Counted from the stretch's first letter, positions 45,656-54,565 are shown. The stretch: 64,000 nt of DNA from JAOUEA01 sp963762075 (GCA_963762075.1 CAVXJC010000001.1:283520-347519), one strand, 5' to 3'. Translations and numbers: made by a program. The notes: a model not told the origin generated them from the letters alone.

Positions 45656-46144
45656 TTCTTCCCCTCCTTGGTTGGCAACGTTCTGGGCGAGCCGTTCGGG
45701 TACCCGCGTGCAGGTGGACTAAACGCGTCGATCAAGCAGTACGTCGGGAAGGTGACATATGGGAAGCGGGGTTGGTGGAGCGGGCAGCCAAGGTCCCTGC
45801 CCGTATCCCCGAATCATGAGGGTCGACTAGGAAAGCGGCGGATAGAGAACACCCGGTCGGTGTCTGAATTCAGGACATTTCTCGCCTGTCTCATCATCGC
45901 TCACATCTCGAGACGAAGGGCTGTGCGATGTCAATTGCGAGGGGTGGTCACCGCGGTCAATGTCGAGGCCGTACCCAGAGCGAAGTGGCCCGAAGTGCGG
46001 TGTGAGCAGCCGGTGGGGTACGCGACCTCTGCAAGCGATCACGGAGATCGTTCGGGCAGGAGGATCTCGACTAGCCATCGTGGGTTCTCGGAACGATGCC
46101 CTCCCGACGTGATGGTGACTGCAGCCGGAGAGCCGGATCTGACT
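45656..46144. other. Intergenic region, no gene recognised
   Basis: About 490 bases between two minus-strand genes. The open frames found here are shadows without ribosome sites; nothing recognisable. A promoter for the small genes 44813-45655 likely lies near 45660-45720. Confidence 0.4.
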
Positions 46145-46729
46145 TCAACGATCCGGGGGCGCAGCACTGATGTCTGCGAGCACCGAATCAGGTTCCGTCT
46201 CGACCGATATGTCGCCGAGCGAGATGATTCCTATCGCCCTTCCGTCCTCTACTACCGGCAGGCGACGCACGTTTCTCGCTCGCATGACGCCGATGGCCTC
46301 TTGCACGCTGTCGGTCGGCGCGAGGGTCGTCACCTTAGCCGTCATTACTTCCCTTACTGCCGCCCTGGTGGGATCCAACCCTTTAGCCGTCGCCCTGATC
46401 GCCAGATCGCGGTCGGTGACCATCCCGACGACCCGTCCCTTCTTGCTTTCGACGATCAAGTCCCCGATGTCGCTACTCATCATGAGGCGCGCCGCCTCCT
46501 GCAGTGTGTCCGTCTGTCGAACCGTGTCGGGCGCGGCCGTCATGACCTGTTGGACTTCTCGCACGTCGATGGTCCGGTCCGATTTCGAGATTCGGGCCGG
46601 CATCAGCTTTTTCGCCTTGCCGGACAGCCGGGCGATGCCTCCGGCAAACTGGTCGACCCGCCCAGGACCGGTCTTGGCGCCCAGGGCGTACCCCACTCCG
46701 AACGTCGCGATGTTCCCCAGTAGCCCCAT
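46145..46729 (-). CDS. CBS-domain protein with membrane-anchor-like N-terminus
   Basis: 194 residues from ATG 46729 with an AGAAGGAGG site. Residues 1-45 contain GYALGAKTGPGR, resembling the anchor of the 44813 gene, then two CBS motifs: QVMTAAPDTVRQTDTLQEAA with VVGMVTDRDLAIRA, and EVMTAKVTTLAPTDSVQEAI with AIGIISLGDISVET. CBS pairs bind adenosine nucleotides and act as energy sensors. No catalytic domain is attached. Confidence 0.85.
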   Translation of the reverse strand: MGLLGNIATFGVGYALGAKTGPGRVDQFAGGIARLSGKAKKLMPARISKSDRTIDVREVQQVMTAAPDTVRQTDTLQEAARLMMSSDIGDLIVESKKGRVVGMVTDRDLAIRATAKGLDPTRAAVREVMTAKVTTLAPTDSVQEAIGVMRARNVRRLPVVEDGRAIGIISLGDISVETEPDSVLADISAAPPDR

Positions 46730-46755
46730 TGGCGATAGCCTCCTTCTCTCGACGG

Positions 46756-47238
46756 CTACGCCGCGAGTGTCGCGAGTTCTGCGTCGCGAAGCCGAAGCAG
46801 TTCGATCTCCTGTGACTCCGCCATCTCGATGAGCCGGTCGATCGCGATGTCCGCGAGACGGGGGTCCTCAGACGCTCTGCGGGCGATCGCGCCCCAAAGC
46901 AGTCGCTTCGCCCATACACCGACCGCGAGCGATTCCAGCTCCTCGAGGAGCGAGGGCGCCGGCTCAGCGACCACGATCCGCCGCGCAACCGCAACGATGG
47001 ACCCGGCGAGGCCGAACACCTGCGCGGTGATGCTTGGCGCAGATCCGCCGCCGAGACGATCGATCACGGTTCTCAGCACCTGCTGCTCCTCCCCGAACTC
47101 CTGCTCGAACCGAGTCATGACCTCGCCGACGTTGTCGTCGTCATTGGATCGTCGAAGCGAGGTGACGATTTTGGACCCTGCCTCTGATGCGGCAAGGTGG
47201 TCCTGGAGGTAAGAGACGAAGCGAGATGCATCCATCAT
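46756..47238 (-). CDS. All-helical protein of unknown function
   Basis: 160 residues from ATG 47238 with GGAAGGA upstream. Long amphipathic helices throughout (FVSYLQDHLAASEAGSKIVT, EFGEEQQVLRTVIDRLGGGS, RLADIAIDRLIEMAESQEIE), with Glu/His positions that could recall ferritin-like proteins, but no metal-binding pattern is convincing. It is immediately upstream of the CBS gene on the same strand. Confidence 0.55.
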   Translation of the reverse strand: MMDASRFVSYLQDHLAASEAGSKIVTSLRRSNDDDNVGEVMTRFEQEFGEEQQVLRTVIDRLGGGSAPSITAQVFGLAGSIVAVARRIVVAEPAPSLLEELESLAVGVWAKRLLWGAIARRASEDPRLADIAIDRLIEMAESQEIELLRLRDAELATLAA

Positions 47239-47525
47239 GGTTCCTTCCGCATCTTCCGCTCGACACGGCCACGGCGCAGCCGTTCTCGCCAAGATGCGAT
47301 AGGGCCCGCGAGTTCGCCATCAAGCGGTCATCTTCGGTGTGGTGAAGGTGGTCACCGGGCGTGTCGGATGCTCCGTCGCCTCTGGTCCGAACGTCCTTCT
47401 TCGGATCTCCCGTTGTCGTGGTACGCGGCAATTCGCCCACATCCGTCCCCTCCTCTCGAGCTGCTCCTTGCGCCTTATCGTGATTCCCTACGGTCGTCAA
47501 GGCAAACTCGGGGAGCTCCCAACTG
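47239..47525. other. Intergenic region with a possible small frame
   Basis: A minus-strand frame from TTG 47500 reads MTTVGNHDKAQGAAREEGTD and onward as a hydrophilic chain that overlaps the neighbouring gene. It could be a short basic/acidic stress protein, but TTGACG at its start is also a plausible -35 promoter element. I do not call a gene. Confidence 0.25.
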
Positions 47526-48242
47526 CTATGCGTCGTTGACTTCGTCGCCCTCGTCGACGTCGATCCCGACGAAGGAGATCAACCTCCACCACCAGCCGAA
47601 TACTGCTCCCAGCGCGGCAGCAAGGATCGTGAGAGGCATGGACAGGCCCGCGCCGTAATAGCCGATGGCCCCCGCCGCCGCGCCCGCGAGGGCTCCGGTG
47701 AGGAGCGTCCCGACGATCGAGGCGTCCCCGAGGCGCTCTCGGAAGACGAGATGACCTACGAGGGCGACGACCAGGCCTGCCCCGATCCAGACAGGTAAGA
47801 GCACGACGGCGGACGTGTCGCTGCGGGTCGGGACCCCTGGGGCGTTGCCCGAGTAACTACGCCAAGCATCAACGATTTCGATGCAGACGAGAACGATCGT
47901 GACGAGCGCTGCGATCCCGTGCAAGAGCACGAAGACCCGGACCGCAGAACTGCGTGGTGGCCGCTCATCTGAGCCGAAGCTGCCTCGCAAGGTCTTATAC
48001 ATGAAGCCGCCGAGGATCGCCGTGCCCACGAGCACGAGCCCGCCGAAGATCGCCCCGATCGAGCGGCCACGATCCCCTTCGCCGCTCGTATACAGCCACC
48101 AGCTCGCCACGCCGGTGAGTCCCAAGGTCGCGTGCAAAGACACGAAGTTGATCGGTACCTCCTGCCCCTTGAAGCGACCGACCAGCAACAGGGCGCCCAG
48201 CGCACTGGTCGCCAAGGCTGCGAGGAGAGCCGCGGTCGCCAT
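47526..48242 (-). CDS. Polytopic membrane protein
   Basis: About 238 residues from ATG 48242 (start uncertain). Six to seven hydrophobic segments (TAALLAALATSALGALLLVG, GAIFGGLVLVGTAILGGFMY, AVRVFVLLHGIAALVTIVLV, GAALGAVFGWWWRLI). His in LHATLGLTG and in VLLHGIAAL is reminiscent of cytochrome b561-like membrane proteins, but no firm family. It is divergent from the Hsp20 gene across about 200 bases. Confidence 0.55.
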   Translation of the reverse strand: MATAALLAALATSALGALLLVGRFKGQEVPINFVSLHATLGLTGVASWWLYTSGEGDRGRSIGAIFGGLVLVGTAILGGFMYKTLRGSFGSDERPPRSSAVRVFVLLHGIAALVTIVLVCIEIVDAWRSYSGNAPGVPTRSDTSAVVLLPVWIGAGLVVALVGHLVFRERLGDASIVGTLLTGALAGAAAGAIGYYGAGLSMPLTILAAALGAVFGWWWRLISFVGIDVDEGDEVNDA

Positions 48243-48449
48243 GGCGTCGGCGATACCCAACAGCGCTCGATGTACGCCAGGGAGGTCGAAATCAGCGCGT
48301 GTCTGAGTCCCAAGCTTCCGCCCACCCTTCGCAACCGCTCCTCTGCGCATATCGGCGAACAAAGTGGGTAGATAGGCCGAGGTCTCCGCCTTCCGGGAGA
48401 TAGCTGGTGGGGGTGCGGAGTGAGTGTCGAGTCGAAGGAGGTGTCTGCG

Positions 48450-48920
48450 ATGGTGATGCGATTCGACCCCTTCAGTGAGGTTGACCGGCTGACCCAACAG
48501 CTGGCCGGGCGGCTGCAGGACACGGGAGGCACGATGGCGATGGACGCCTACCGCCGAGGGGATGAGGTCCTCGTACATTTCGATGTGCCTGGGGTAACCG
48601 CGGACTCGATCGAGTTGACGGTCGAACAGAACACGTTGACGGTTCGCGCCGAACGTCGTTGGGAGCCCGAGCCCGACGATCAGCTCCTCGCTCAGGAGCG
48701 ACGCCAAGGGGCGTTCGCGCGACAGCTGATGCTTGGCGAGCACCTCGATGTCGAGAAGGTGGGAGCAGCCTACGAGGACGGGGTGCTCACGCTCACCATC
48801 CCAGTGACGCCAGCGGCCCAGCCGCGAAAGATCCAAGTGCGCGGAGTGAGCGGTGGTCACGCCGATGCGATCGAAGTCGAAGCCAGGGACTCACAGTCGG
48901 ACGAGTCCAGGGATGTTTGA
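48450..48920 (+). CDS. Hsp20/alpha-crystallin family small heat-shock protein
   Basis: 156 residues from ATG 48450 after GAAGGAGG. The alpha-crystallin domain is complete: AYRRGDEVLVHFDVPGVTAD, LTVRAERRWEPEPDDQLLAQ, ERRQGAFARQLMLGEHLDVE, VGAAYEDGVLTLTIPVTPAA. The I-x-V tail motif is replaced by PRKIQV followed by an acidic extension. Cytoplasmic ATP-independent holdase chaperone. Fits the other stress-type genes nearby (STAS, CBS). Confidence 0.95.
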   Translation: MVMRFDPFSEVDRLTQQLAGRLQDTGGTMAMDAYRRGDEVLVHFDVPGVTADSIELTVEQNTLTVRAERRWEPEPDDQLLAQERRQGAFARQLMLGEHLDVEKVGAAYEDGVLTLTIPVTPAAQPRKIQVRGVSGGHADAIEVEARDSQSDESRDV

Positions 48921-48962
48921 CGAACCTCCCCGGCCGGCTACCGAACCGCGCAAGCGAGGGCG

Positions 48963-49442
48963 CTAGGGCGCGTCGGCGGCCCGCTGGAGCTCGGCGACAT
49001 CGATCTTGCCCATCTTGAGCATCGCCTCCATGGCGCGGCGCGCACGCTCCGGATCCGGATCTTCGACCAGCTCGTTCAGTTGGCGCGGCACGATCTGCCA
49101 GGAGAGTCCGAATCGGTCTTTGAGCCATCCGCACGGGCCCGGCTCGCCTCCGTTCGCTGTCAGCGCATCCCACAGCCGGTCGACTTCGGCCTGGTCCTCG
49201 CACTCGATGACGAACGAAACCGCCTCGTTGAAGCTGAAATCCGGCCCGCCGTTGAGGCCCTGGAACTGCTGGCCGTTGAGCGTGAAGTCGACAGTCAGGA
49301 CCATCCCGGCCGGCCCGCTGGGCGTCTCGGCGGGGGAGCGCCAGACCTTGTCGACGCGGCTGTCGGGCAGCAGGCTCGTGTAGAACTCGGCCGCTTCCTC
49401 AGCCTTGCCGTCGAACCAGAGGCAGGGAAAGGGCTTGCGCAT
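48963..49442 (-). CDS. PhnB-like VOC-fold protein
   Basis: 159 residues from ATG 49442, preceded by GAAGGAGGA; an open frame to 49505 is not needed. MRKPFPCLWFDGKAEEAAEF, VLTVDFTLNGQQFQGLNGGP and EVDRLWDALTANGGEPGPCG with GWLKDRFGLSWQIVPRQLNE are characteristic of the PhnB/3-demethylubiquinone methyltransferase-like VOC family. Members bind metals or substrates through the paired beta-alpha-beta units; the actual activity of this group is not established. Confidence 0.85.
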   Translation of the reverse strand: MRKPFPCLWFDGKAEEAAEFYTSLLPDSRVDKVWRSPAETPSGPAGMVLTVDFTLNGQQFQGLNGGPDFSFNEAVSFVIECEDQAEVDRLWDALTANGGEPGPCGWLKDRFGLSWQIVPRQLNELVEDPDPERARRAMEAMLKMGKIDVAELQRAADAP

Positions 49443-49708
49443 CGTGTCCTCCTTCGATGAGCGCCGTCTCGGTATCAAAGGATAGACATGAACTGGGCAC
49501 CACATCCGAGATTGCGCTTGCTCGCCCGATACGGACGCCCGTCGGACAGAAGCAGAGCCCGGATTGGGCGATGCAGTAGACCCACTGCGGTCATCACCGT
49601 GTGTCGCGTCGGTCCTTCACTCCAGAAGACCGTGTGCCATCAGCATGTGTCGTCGGCGTGAAGAACTAGGAAGTCCGGTTGTCCGGAGACGGGGTGGGGG
49701 TAGTCCCG

Positions 49709-50416
49709 TCACCACCTTGCCCCCGAAGAGCGGGAGCCATCTGGACTGGACGACGAGCCGGTCAGGTAATCCGTGACGCTCTCGAGGTCATCGAAGGCAT
49801 CTTCGGCGCCGGCCGCCCGAAGCTCCTCGGCGCAGAACCCCCCGGTGACCACGCCAACCGATCGGATCCCGGCCGCCTCCGCGGCGATGCTATCCCACGT
49901 GGCGTCGCCCACGAGCACAGCCGGTGCTCCCCCGATACGGTCGAGCGCTCGTTCGATCATGTCCGGGGCCGGTTTGGATCGTTCGACATCATCGGCCGAC
50001 GTCGCGTCGTCCAAGACGCCCCGCAACTCGAGCAAGTCGAGATAATGTCCGAGTTCGGCGCCCTTCGCCGAGCTCGCGAGGCTCACCCGATAGCCGTCGC
50101 TCGTCAGTCTCAGGATCATCTCTCGGGAACCGGGCAGCGGCTGCACCTCGCCGATCAGCTCCTCGTACCGTTCGGATTCGCTCGCGCGGATCCGTTCGCC
50201 GAGTCGATGCTCCACCTCCTCGCCTGCGACAGCGCCGACGAGTTGGTCACCACCCATCCCGATGTGTCGGTGCAGGACCCACCCCGGGACCCGAACCCCG
50301 TGGTCGGCGAACGCCCGTTGCCATGCCAGCGCGTGCTGGTAGACGCTGTCGATCAGTGTCCCGTCGACATCGACGAGCACCGCGAGTGAGCGGCCGCTCC
50401 GGCTGGCCGACATCAT
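49709..50416 (-). CDS. HAD-superfamily phosphatase
   Basis: 235 residues, starting at ATG 50416 or 50413. HAD motifs: VLVDVDGTLIDSVYQHALAW (nucleophile Asp, +2 acid), a Ser in SLASSAKG, the Lys in VERSKPAPDM, and AVLVGDATWDSIAAEAAGIR. A helical cap follows motif I, as in beta-phosphoglucomutase-like phosphatases. Its start overlaps the stop of the NnrD-type gene (TGATG), so they are co-translated. Substrate unknown; association with the metabolite-repair gene suggests a housekeeping phosphatase. Confidence 0.85.
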   Translation of the reverse strand: MMSASRSGRSLAVLVDVDGTLIDSVYQHALAWQRAFADHGVRVPGWVLHRHIGMGGDQLVGAVAGEEVEHRLGERIRASESERYEELIGEVQPLPGSREMILRLTSDGYRVSLASSAKGAELGHYLDLLELRGVLDDATSADDVERSKPAPDMIERALDRIGGAPAVLVGDATWDSIAAEAAGIRSVGVVTGGFCAEELRAAGAEDAFDDLESVTDYLTGSSSSPDGSRSSGARW

Positions 50417-51336
50417 CAGGACCCCACGATCGTTGTGATATCGCACAGGATTCGCGGGATGGGTTCTAGGAGCTCCCGGGCGAGGTAGCCGATCGGCCCG
50501 ATCCGCGCTGCGGCAGCCTTGCCGGCAGCGAGATGCAGATAGGTGGCACGACACGTCGCCCACGCGACATCAGCGTGTTGTGCCGCCCCACCGGCGACCA
50601 GTCCCGCGAGGACGTCTCCCGAGCCGCCCATGCCGAGGCCCGACACCCGCTCGTCGTTCAACCACCGCCGGCCGTCTGCGGCAGCCACATGGCCCTCCAT
50701 CGTGACCACGGCCCCGTAGCGTTCGGCGGCGGAGGTCACTACCTCCCACGGGTCTGCGTGGAAGGCGGTCATCGGGACAAGGTCGGTCGCCTCAGGTTGG
50801 TTCGGCGTCAACGCGAGCCTTCCACGCAACGGGGCGGTGGTGTCGGCGGGAAGCTGGGACATCGCGAGGAGGCCGAGCGCGTCGACTACCACGACGGCTC
50901 GCGGATCGATATGAGGGATCACGTCCATCACAGCTGCTCTCGAGGATCCAAGATCTTCGAATCCAGGACCGATCAACACCGCCTGCGCAGCTGAGAGGCG
51001 CTCATGCAGGCGCTCACCCAGGTCCGTGGCGTCGATGGCACCTGATGGGACATGAGGTAGCCCCTCGACCAGGGCCTCGGGGATCGCCGTGGCGAGCGAG
51101 GGCGACACGGACTCGACTGTCGCGATCTGCAGCCGTCCAGCGCCGACGCGCAGGGCAGCGAGCCCCGCTAGGACCACGGCACCGGCGGTGCGAGTCGAAC
51201 CACCGATCACGAGCACGGTTCCGCGATCCAGTTTCCCCGCCTTCGGGTCGGTCGGCATCGTCCAGGAGCGCAGCAACTCGGAGTTGAGCGGGCTGGGCGG
51301 CGCGGTCGCGCGATCAGCGGGATGCGACGGGCTCAT
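50416..51336 (-). CDS. nnrD: ADP/ATP-dependent NAD(P)H-hydrate dehydratase
   Basis: 306 residues from ATG 51336. GTVLVIGGSTRTAGAVVLAG, LIGPGFEDLGSSRAA, VVVDALGLLAMSQ, TPNQPEATDLV and the nucleotide motif VSGLGMGGSGDVLAGLVAGG are hallmarks of the carbohydrate-kinase-fold dehydratase that repairs hydrated NADH and NADPH in an ADP- or ATP-dependent reaction. The N-terminal epimerase NnrE, often fused to it in bacteria, is absent, so the epimerase must be elsewhere. It overlaps the histidine phosphatase gene by 23 bases and the HAD gene by one. Confidence 0.9.
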   Translation of the reverse strand: MSPSHPADRATAPPSPLNSELLRSWTMPTDPKAGKLDRGTVLVIGGSTRTAGAVVLAGLAALRVGAGRLQIATVESVSPSLATAIPEALVEGLPHVPSGAIDATDLGERLHERLSAAQAVLIGPGFEDLGSSRAAVMDVIPHIDPRAVVVVDALGLLAMSQLPADTTAPLRGRLALTPNQPEATDLVPMTAFHADPWEVVTSAAERYGAVVTMEGHVAAADGRRWLNDERVSGLGMGGSGDVLAGLVAGGAAQHADVAWATCRATYLHLAAGKAAAARIGPIGYLARELLEPIPRILCDITTIVGS

Positions 51337-52060
51337 CGGGTGCCTCGGTAACGGGGACCTCGGACTCGTCGAGCGGGGCGGTCCACTCGACGACGACGGG
51401 CTCCAAGGCCCCGCCTTCGCGTCGACCATAGGTCGTGAGAGAACAATTGGCGATGGCTGCATCGGTGCTGAGCGCCAGCGCGCCCTGTTCGTCCAGGTCT
51501 TCCAGGAGGTAGCGGAAGATGATGATCACCACTTCATGGGTCACCAGGAGCACACGACGCCCGGCGTATTCCCGCGCGATCGAATCGCGGATCGAGCGAC
51601 AGCGGAGCGCCACGTCGACCCAACTCTCCCCGCCCGGCGGACGATAGTAGAACTTCCCGATACGGAGCCGATGCGCCGCTTCATCGGGGAACCGCCCAGC
51701 GAATCCCTTCGTGGTGAGCAGGTCCATCATGCCGAGATCACGTTCGCGCAGGCGTTCATCATTGGCCACGGTCAGATCCAGCTGCGCTGCGGCTCGCATG
51801 GTCTCGGCTGTCTCGACGGCACGCCGGTAGGGCGAGCTCAGGATCATCTCCGGCAGCGAGTCAGCGGGCTGTGCCCCAAGCCAACCACCGAACGCCTCGG
51901 CTTGCCTGCGGCCGAGGTTCGAGAGCGGAACGTCCATGTCGCGGTCGGGTATATCCAGCGCCTCCGCGTCCTGCGCCGCCGCTGCGCGGATCACGTTGCC
52001 CTGGCTCTGGCCATGGCGCAGAAGCCACAACCCGGTGACGTCGCTGCGTCGCTCGCCCAC
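51314..52060 (-). CDS. Histidine phosphatase family protein
   Basis: About 248 residues; GTG 52060 is preferred (GGAGGG about 12 bases upstream), TTG 52093 is possible. LWLLRHGQSQGNVIRAAAAQ holds the catalytic RHG with phosphate-binding Arg; MILSSPYRRAVETAETMRA and VLLVTHEVVIIIFRYLLED give the second Arg and His. Cofactor-dependent phosphoglycerate mutase-like fold, broad substrate phosphatase. First gene of a three-gene operon with NnrD and the HAD phosphatase. Confidence 0.85.
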   Translation of the reverse strand: MGERRSDVTGLWLLRHGQSQGNVIRAAAAQDAEALDIPDRDMDVPLSNLGRRQAEAFGGWLGAQPADSLPEMILSSPYRRAVETAETMRAAAQLDLTVANDERLRERDLGMMDLLTTKGFAGRFPDEAAHRLRIGKFYYRPPGGESWVDVALRCRSIRDSIAREYAGRRVLLVTHEVVIIIFRYLLEDLDEQGALALSTDAAIANCSLTTYGRREGGALEPVVVEWTAPLDESEVPVTEAPDEPVASR

Positions 52061-52118
52061 GTGCGGCTGATGCCCTCCGGGGCCATCGACCAAACCTGAC
52101 GACGCGACGTCAGTCAGG

Positions 52119-52251
52119 GAGAGGACGCCGGGGGCTCAAATGTTCAAGCGGGGTGCGCCGAGGACGAGGACGCCGAGGCTCAACTCTTGAAGCGGGATGT
52201 CGCCGAGGACGAGGAAGGCGCCGACGGTCAAGTTCTCAAGCGGGTTCAGCG
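52119..52251 (+). repeat. Three imperfect 41-47 base direct repeats
   Basis: The core GCCGAGGACGAGG and TTNAAGCGGG recur at about 45-base spacing (units from about 52119, 52160 and 52205). In one frame two units translate as AEDEDAEAQLLKRDV and AEDEEGADGQVLKR. They lie between the histidine phosphatase start and the TolB-like gene; no protein start or ribosome site fits them. Confidence 0.65.
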
Positions 52252-52459
52252 ATCAACGTGTCATTGGCGGTTGACCGCTCCGCAGGGCGGCTGGGTGCCA
52301 CCTCCGAGGCGGCACTCCACCAGGATGGCGCGACATCGATGGAAGGCGGAGACTCTACGACAAGCTGTACTGACTGATCTTCCCGCCGGGCAGTTCGACC
52401 AGTTCGCTAGTCCCAGAGCGGTCGGGAACGTTCACAGGGCCGGCGATGTATCAGTGATT

Positions 52460-53443
52460 ATGGCCACGAAGCTCTTCACCTCGATCGCCGCTCTCGCCGT
52501 ACTGCTCTCCTGCACGGCGGAGGGCGCCGGTCCGAGGCCGACAACGCTGGAAGAGCGCGGCAGTTCGGGTCCAAGCGTGGTCGATGTCCATCTGGACGGG
52601 CGCTTGGTCTTCTCGGCCGAGGGCGACATCTGGACGATGCACGCCGACGGGTCGCGGCGCCGGAAGCTCACCTCCCACCCCGGCGAGGACTTCGATCCCG
52701 TATGGTCGCCAGACGGCATGCGGATAGCCTTCCGCTCGCACCGCGACGGGGACGAGGAGGTGTACGTGATGCGCGCCGACGGATCGGGCGAGCGCAACCT
52801 CACGCAGAGCCCCACGTCGGACTATTCGCCTGCCTGGTCGCCGGACGGCACGATGATCGCGTTCGCGTCCAATCGCGACGGCGATCCGAACGAGATCTAC
52901 GTGATGGACGCCGACGGATCGAACCCAACGAGGATCACGGAGCAGCCCGGGATCGACGAGTATCCGGCGTGGTCGCCCGACGGCTCCCGGCTGGCCTTTC
53001 ACTGCTCGCTGGGCGGCATCAACCCGAACGGGACCGCGGACTTCGAGATCTGCACCGTGAACCTCGACGGCAGCGGGCTCGTGCGGCTCACCAACACTGA
53101 GGGGGAGAACACGCAGCCGAACTGGTCGCCGGACGGGGAGTGGATCGCGTTCGAGTCGAACCGCCTCGGCTGGCCGACCCTCCCCGACGCCACGCCCGAG
53201 GGGTACGAGCCGGACGCGTTCGGTGACGAGGATGTGTGGATCATGCGGCCCGATGGCTCGGCGCAGCGGAACCTCACCCGCAACCCGTTGCAGGACGACA
53301 CCTTCCCGGTCTGGTCACGGGACGGATCGTGGATCCTGTTCACCCGGTACGGCACGCTGCACGTGGTCGATCCGGACGGGATGCGCCAGGCCGAGGTTCC
53401 GAACAGCCCCGGCACCGACGGGTTCCCCGACTGGATCGCCTAG
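52460..53443 (+). CDS. TolB/PD40 beta-propeller lipoprotein
   Basis: 327 residues from ATG 52460 (GTG 52454 possible). A lipoprotein signal (LFTSIAALAVLLSC) precedes a chain of six TolB-type PD40 repeats, each with PVWSPDGMRIAFRSHRDGDE or SPDGTMIAFASNRDGD and VYVMRADGSGERNLTQSP. The propeller is likely on the outer face of the membrane. It is probably a surface protein without enzymatic activity. No Tol-Pal genes accompany it. Confidence 0.85.
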   Translation: MATKLFTSIAALAVLLSCTAEGAGPRPTTLEERGSSGPSVVDVHLDGRLVFSAEGDIWTMHADGSRRRKLTSHPGEDFDPVWSPDGMRIAFRSHRDGDEEVYVMRADGSGERNLTQSPTSDYSPAWSPDGTMIAFASNRDGDPNEIYVMDADGSNPTRITEQPGIDEYPAWSPDGSRLAFHCSLGGINPNGTADFEICTVNLDGSGLVRLTNTEGENTQPNWSPDGEWIAFESNRLGWPTLPDATPEGYEPDAFGDEDVWIMRPDGSAQRNLTRNPLQDDTFPVWSRDGSWILFTRYGTLHVVDPDGMRQAEVPNSPGTDGFPDWIA

Positions 53444-53680
53444 ACAAGGACTCGTCCGACACTCCGGAACTATCTTCCGCAACGAGACACTGCCGGAGAT
53501 ACTCCCTCCTCCCAGCGGAATACGGCGCTGACCGCGGGATTGCCTGCGAGGCCGTTTGACGCTTCGAAAGTCGGGGAAATCCCCGTGTGGCCCGGCAGGG
53601 GATGGTAGAAACCTCCGCCATGGATTCCCGCCAACCCTGACCACAACGAACCGGAAGCCAGAGCCCCTCCACGAGGTCCC

Positions 53681-54565
53681 ATGTCGATCCACGATCTTTC
53701 CGTTCTCGGGAACGCCCTGATGTTCGCTGTCCTCGTGACGTGTGGCGGGCTCATCGCACGGGCTCTCACGAGGGCGATATGGCTTCGACCGAGCCGTGGT
53801 CGGGCGATCCGCGTTGGCCTTTCCGTTGGGGCGATCGTCGCCGTCGCTATGGCCGGGGGCGCGATGTGGCCCGCGGCTCTCGACGACGACGCCCCTGTCG
53901 CGCAGGGCATCGATGGGACCGGCAGCCCTCGCTCGACCGACGACTCATCGCAGCCTGTGGTCGAATCCCCCGTCCCCTCATCCCGCGATGAGGGCGGCGC
54001 GGGCCGCAGCCACGAACAAGCGACCGCGGCAGACGGAGGTCTCGGCGCCTCGATCCCAGGTGCGAACGACGGCCCCGATGCGCTGGACACAGGACCGAGC
54101 ACCGATCCCGGTGCTGGACCGGGTACTGAGCCCACGGATCCGCCGAGCGAACCACCCGTATCTGACGACCCACCGGTCCAGGGAGATGACCCACCCGGAG
54201 GCGAACCATCAGAGGATCCGCCGGTGCAGGGAGACGACCCGCCCGGCCACGGTGACGACCCGCCCGGCCACGGTGACGACCCGCCCGGCCACGGTGACGA
54301 CCCGCCCGGCCACGGTGACGACCCGCCCGGCCACGGTGACGACCCGCCCGGCCACGGTGACGACCCGCCTGGCCACGGTGACGACCCGCCCGGCCACGGT
54401 GACGACCCGCCCGGCCACGGTGACGATCCGCCTGGCCAAGGTGACGACCCGCCCGGCCCGAAAGATGATCCTCCGGCCGACGAAGACGAACCGCCAGGAC
54501 AGGACGACGATCATTTGCTGACACACGGTCTTCTTTGGAGCGAGGGCCGACGCGACGAACGGTGA
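53681..54565 (+). CDS. Membrane-anchored protein with DPPGHGD heptad tandem repeats
   Basis: 294 residues. Two N-terminal hydrophobic segments (NALMFAVLVTCGGLIARALT and GLSVGAIVAVAMAGGAMWPA) anchor a long exposed region that is extremely acidic and Pro/Gly-rich. It includes nine tandem GDDPPGH heptads, then GDDPPGQ and GDDPPGP. The rest is low complexity and no fold is recognisable. Repeat number can change without a frameshift because the DNA unit is 21 bases. Probably a cell-surface stalk or divalent-metal-binding region; inference only. Confidence 0.75.
   Translation: MSIHDLSVLGNALMFAVLVTCGGLIARALTRAIWLRPSRGRAIRVGLSVGAIVAVAMAGGAMWPAALDDDAPVAQGIDGTGSPRSTDDSSQPVVESPVPSSRDEGGAGRSHEQATAADGGLGASIPGANDGPDALDTGPSTDPGAGPGTEPTDPPSEPPVSDDPPVQGDDPPGGEPSEDPPVQGDDPPGHGDDPPGHGDDPPGHGDDPPGHGDDPPGHGDDPPGHGDDPPGHGDDPPGHGDDPPGHGDDPPGQGDDPPGPKDDPPADEDEPPGQDDDHLLTHGLLWSEGRRDER
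54230..54460 (+). repeat. 21-bp minisatellite, 11 units
   Basis: Eleven head-to-tail 21-base units (GGTGACGACCCGCCCGGCCA and so on) from 54230 to 54460 encode the GDDPPGx heptads; nine end in CAC (His), the last two in CAA and CCG. The copies differ at only a few bases. Confidence 0.9.

Noticed and set aside
45668..46723. Long plus-strand frame across 45.7-46.7 kb
   Set aside because: Most of it is antisense to the CBS gene and it has no ribosome site or domain.
49570..49595. GCAGT/ACTGC hairpin downstream of the HAD gene
   Set aside because: Short stem with poor surroundings; not convincing as a terminator.
53572..53585. CGGGG-AAAT-CCCCG hairpin
   Set aside because: Five-base stem without T run or gene end close enough; not called as a terminator.
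54230..54460. Possible CRISPR array
   Set aside because: The 21-bp units are contiguous and coding with no spacers; a protein minisatellite instead.
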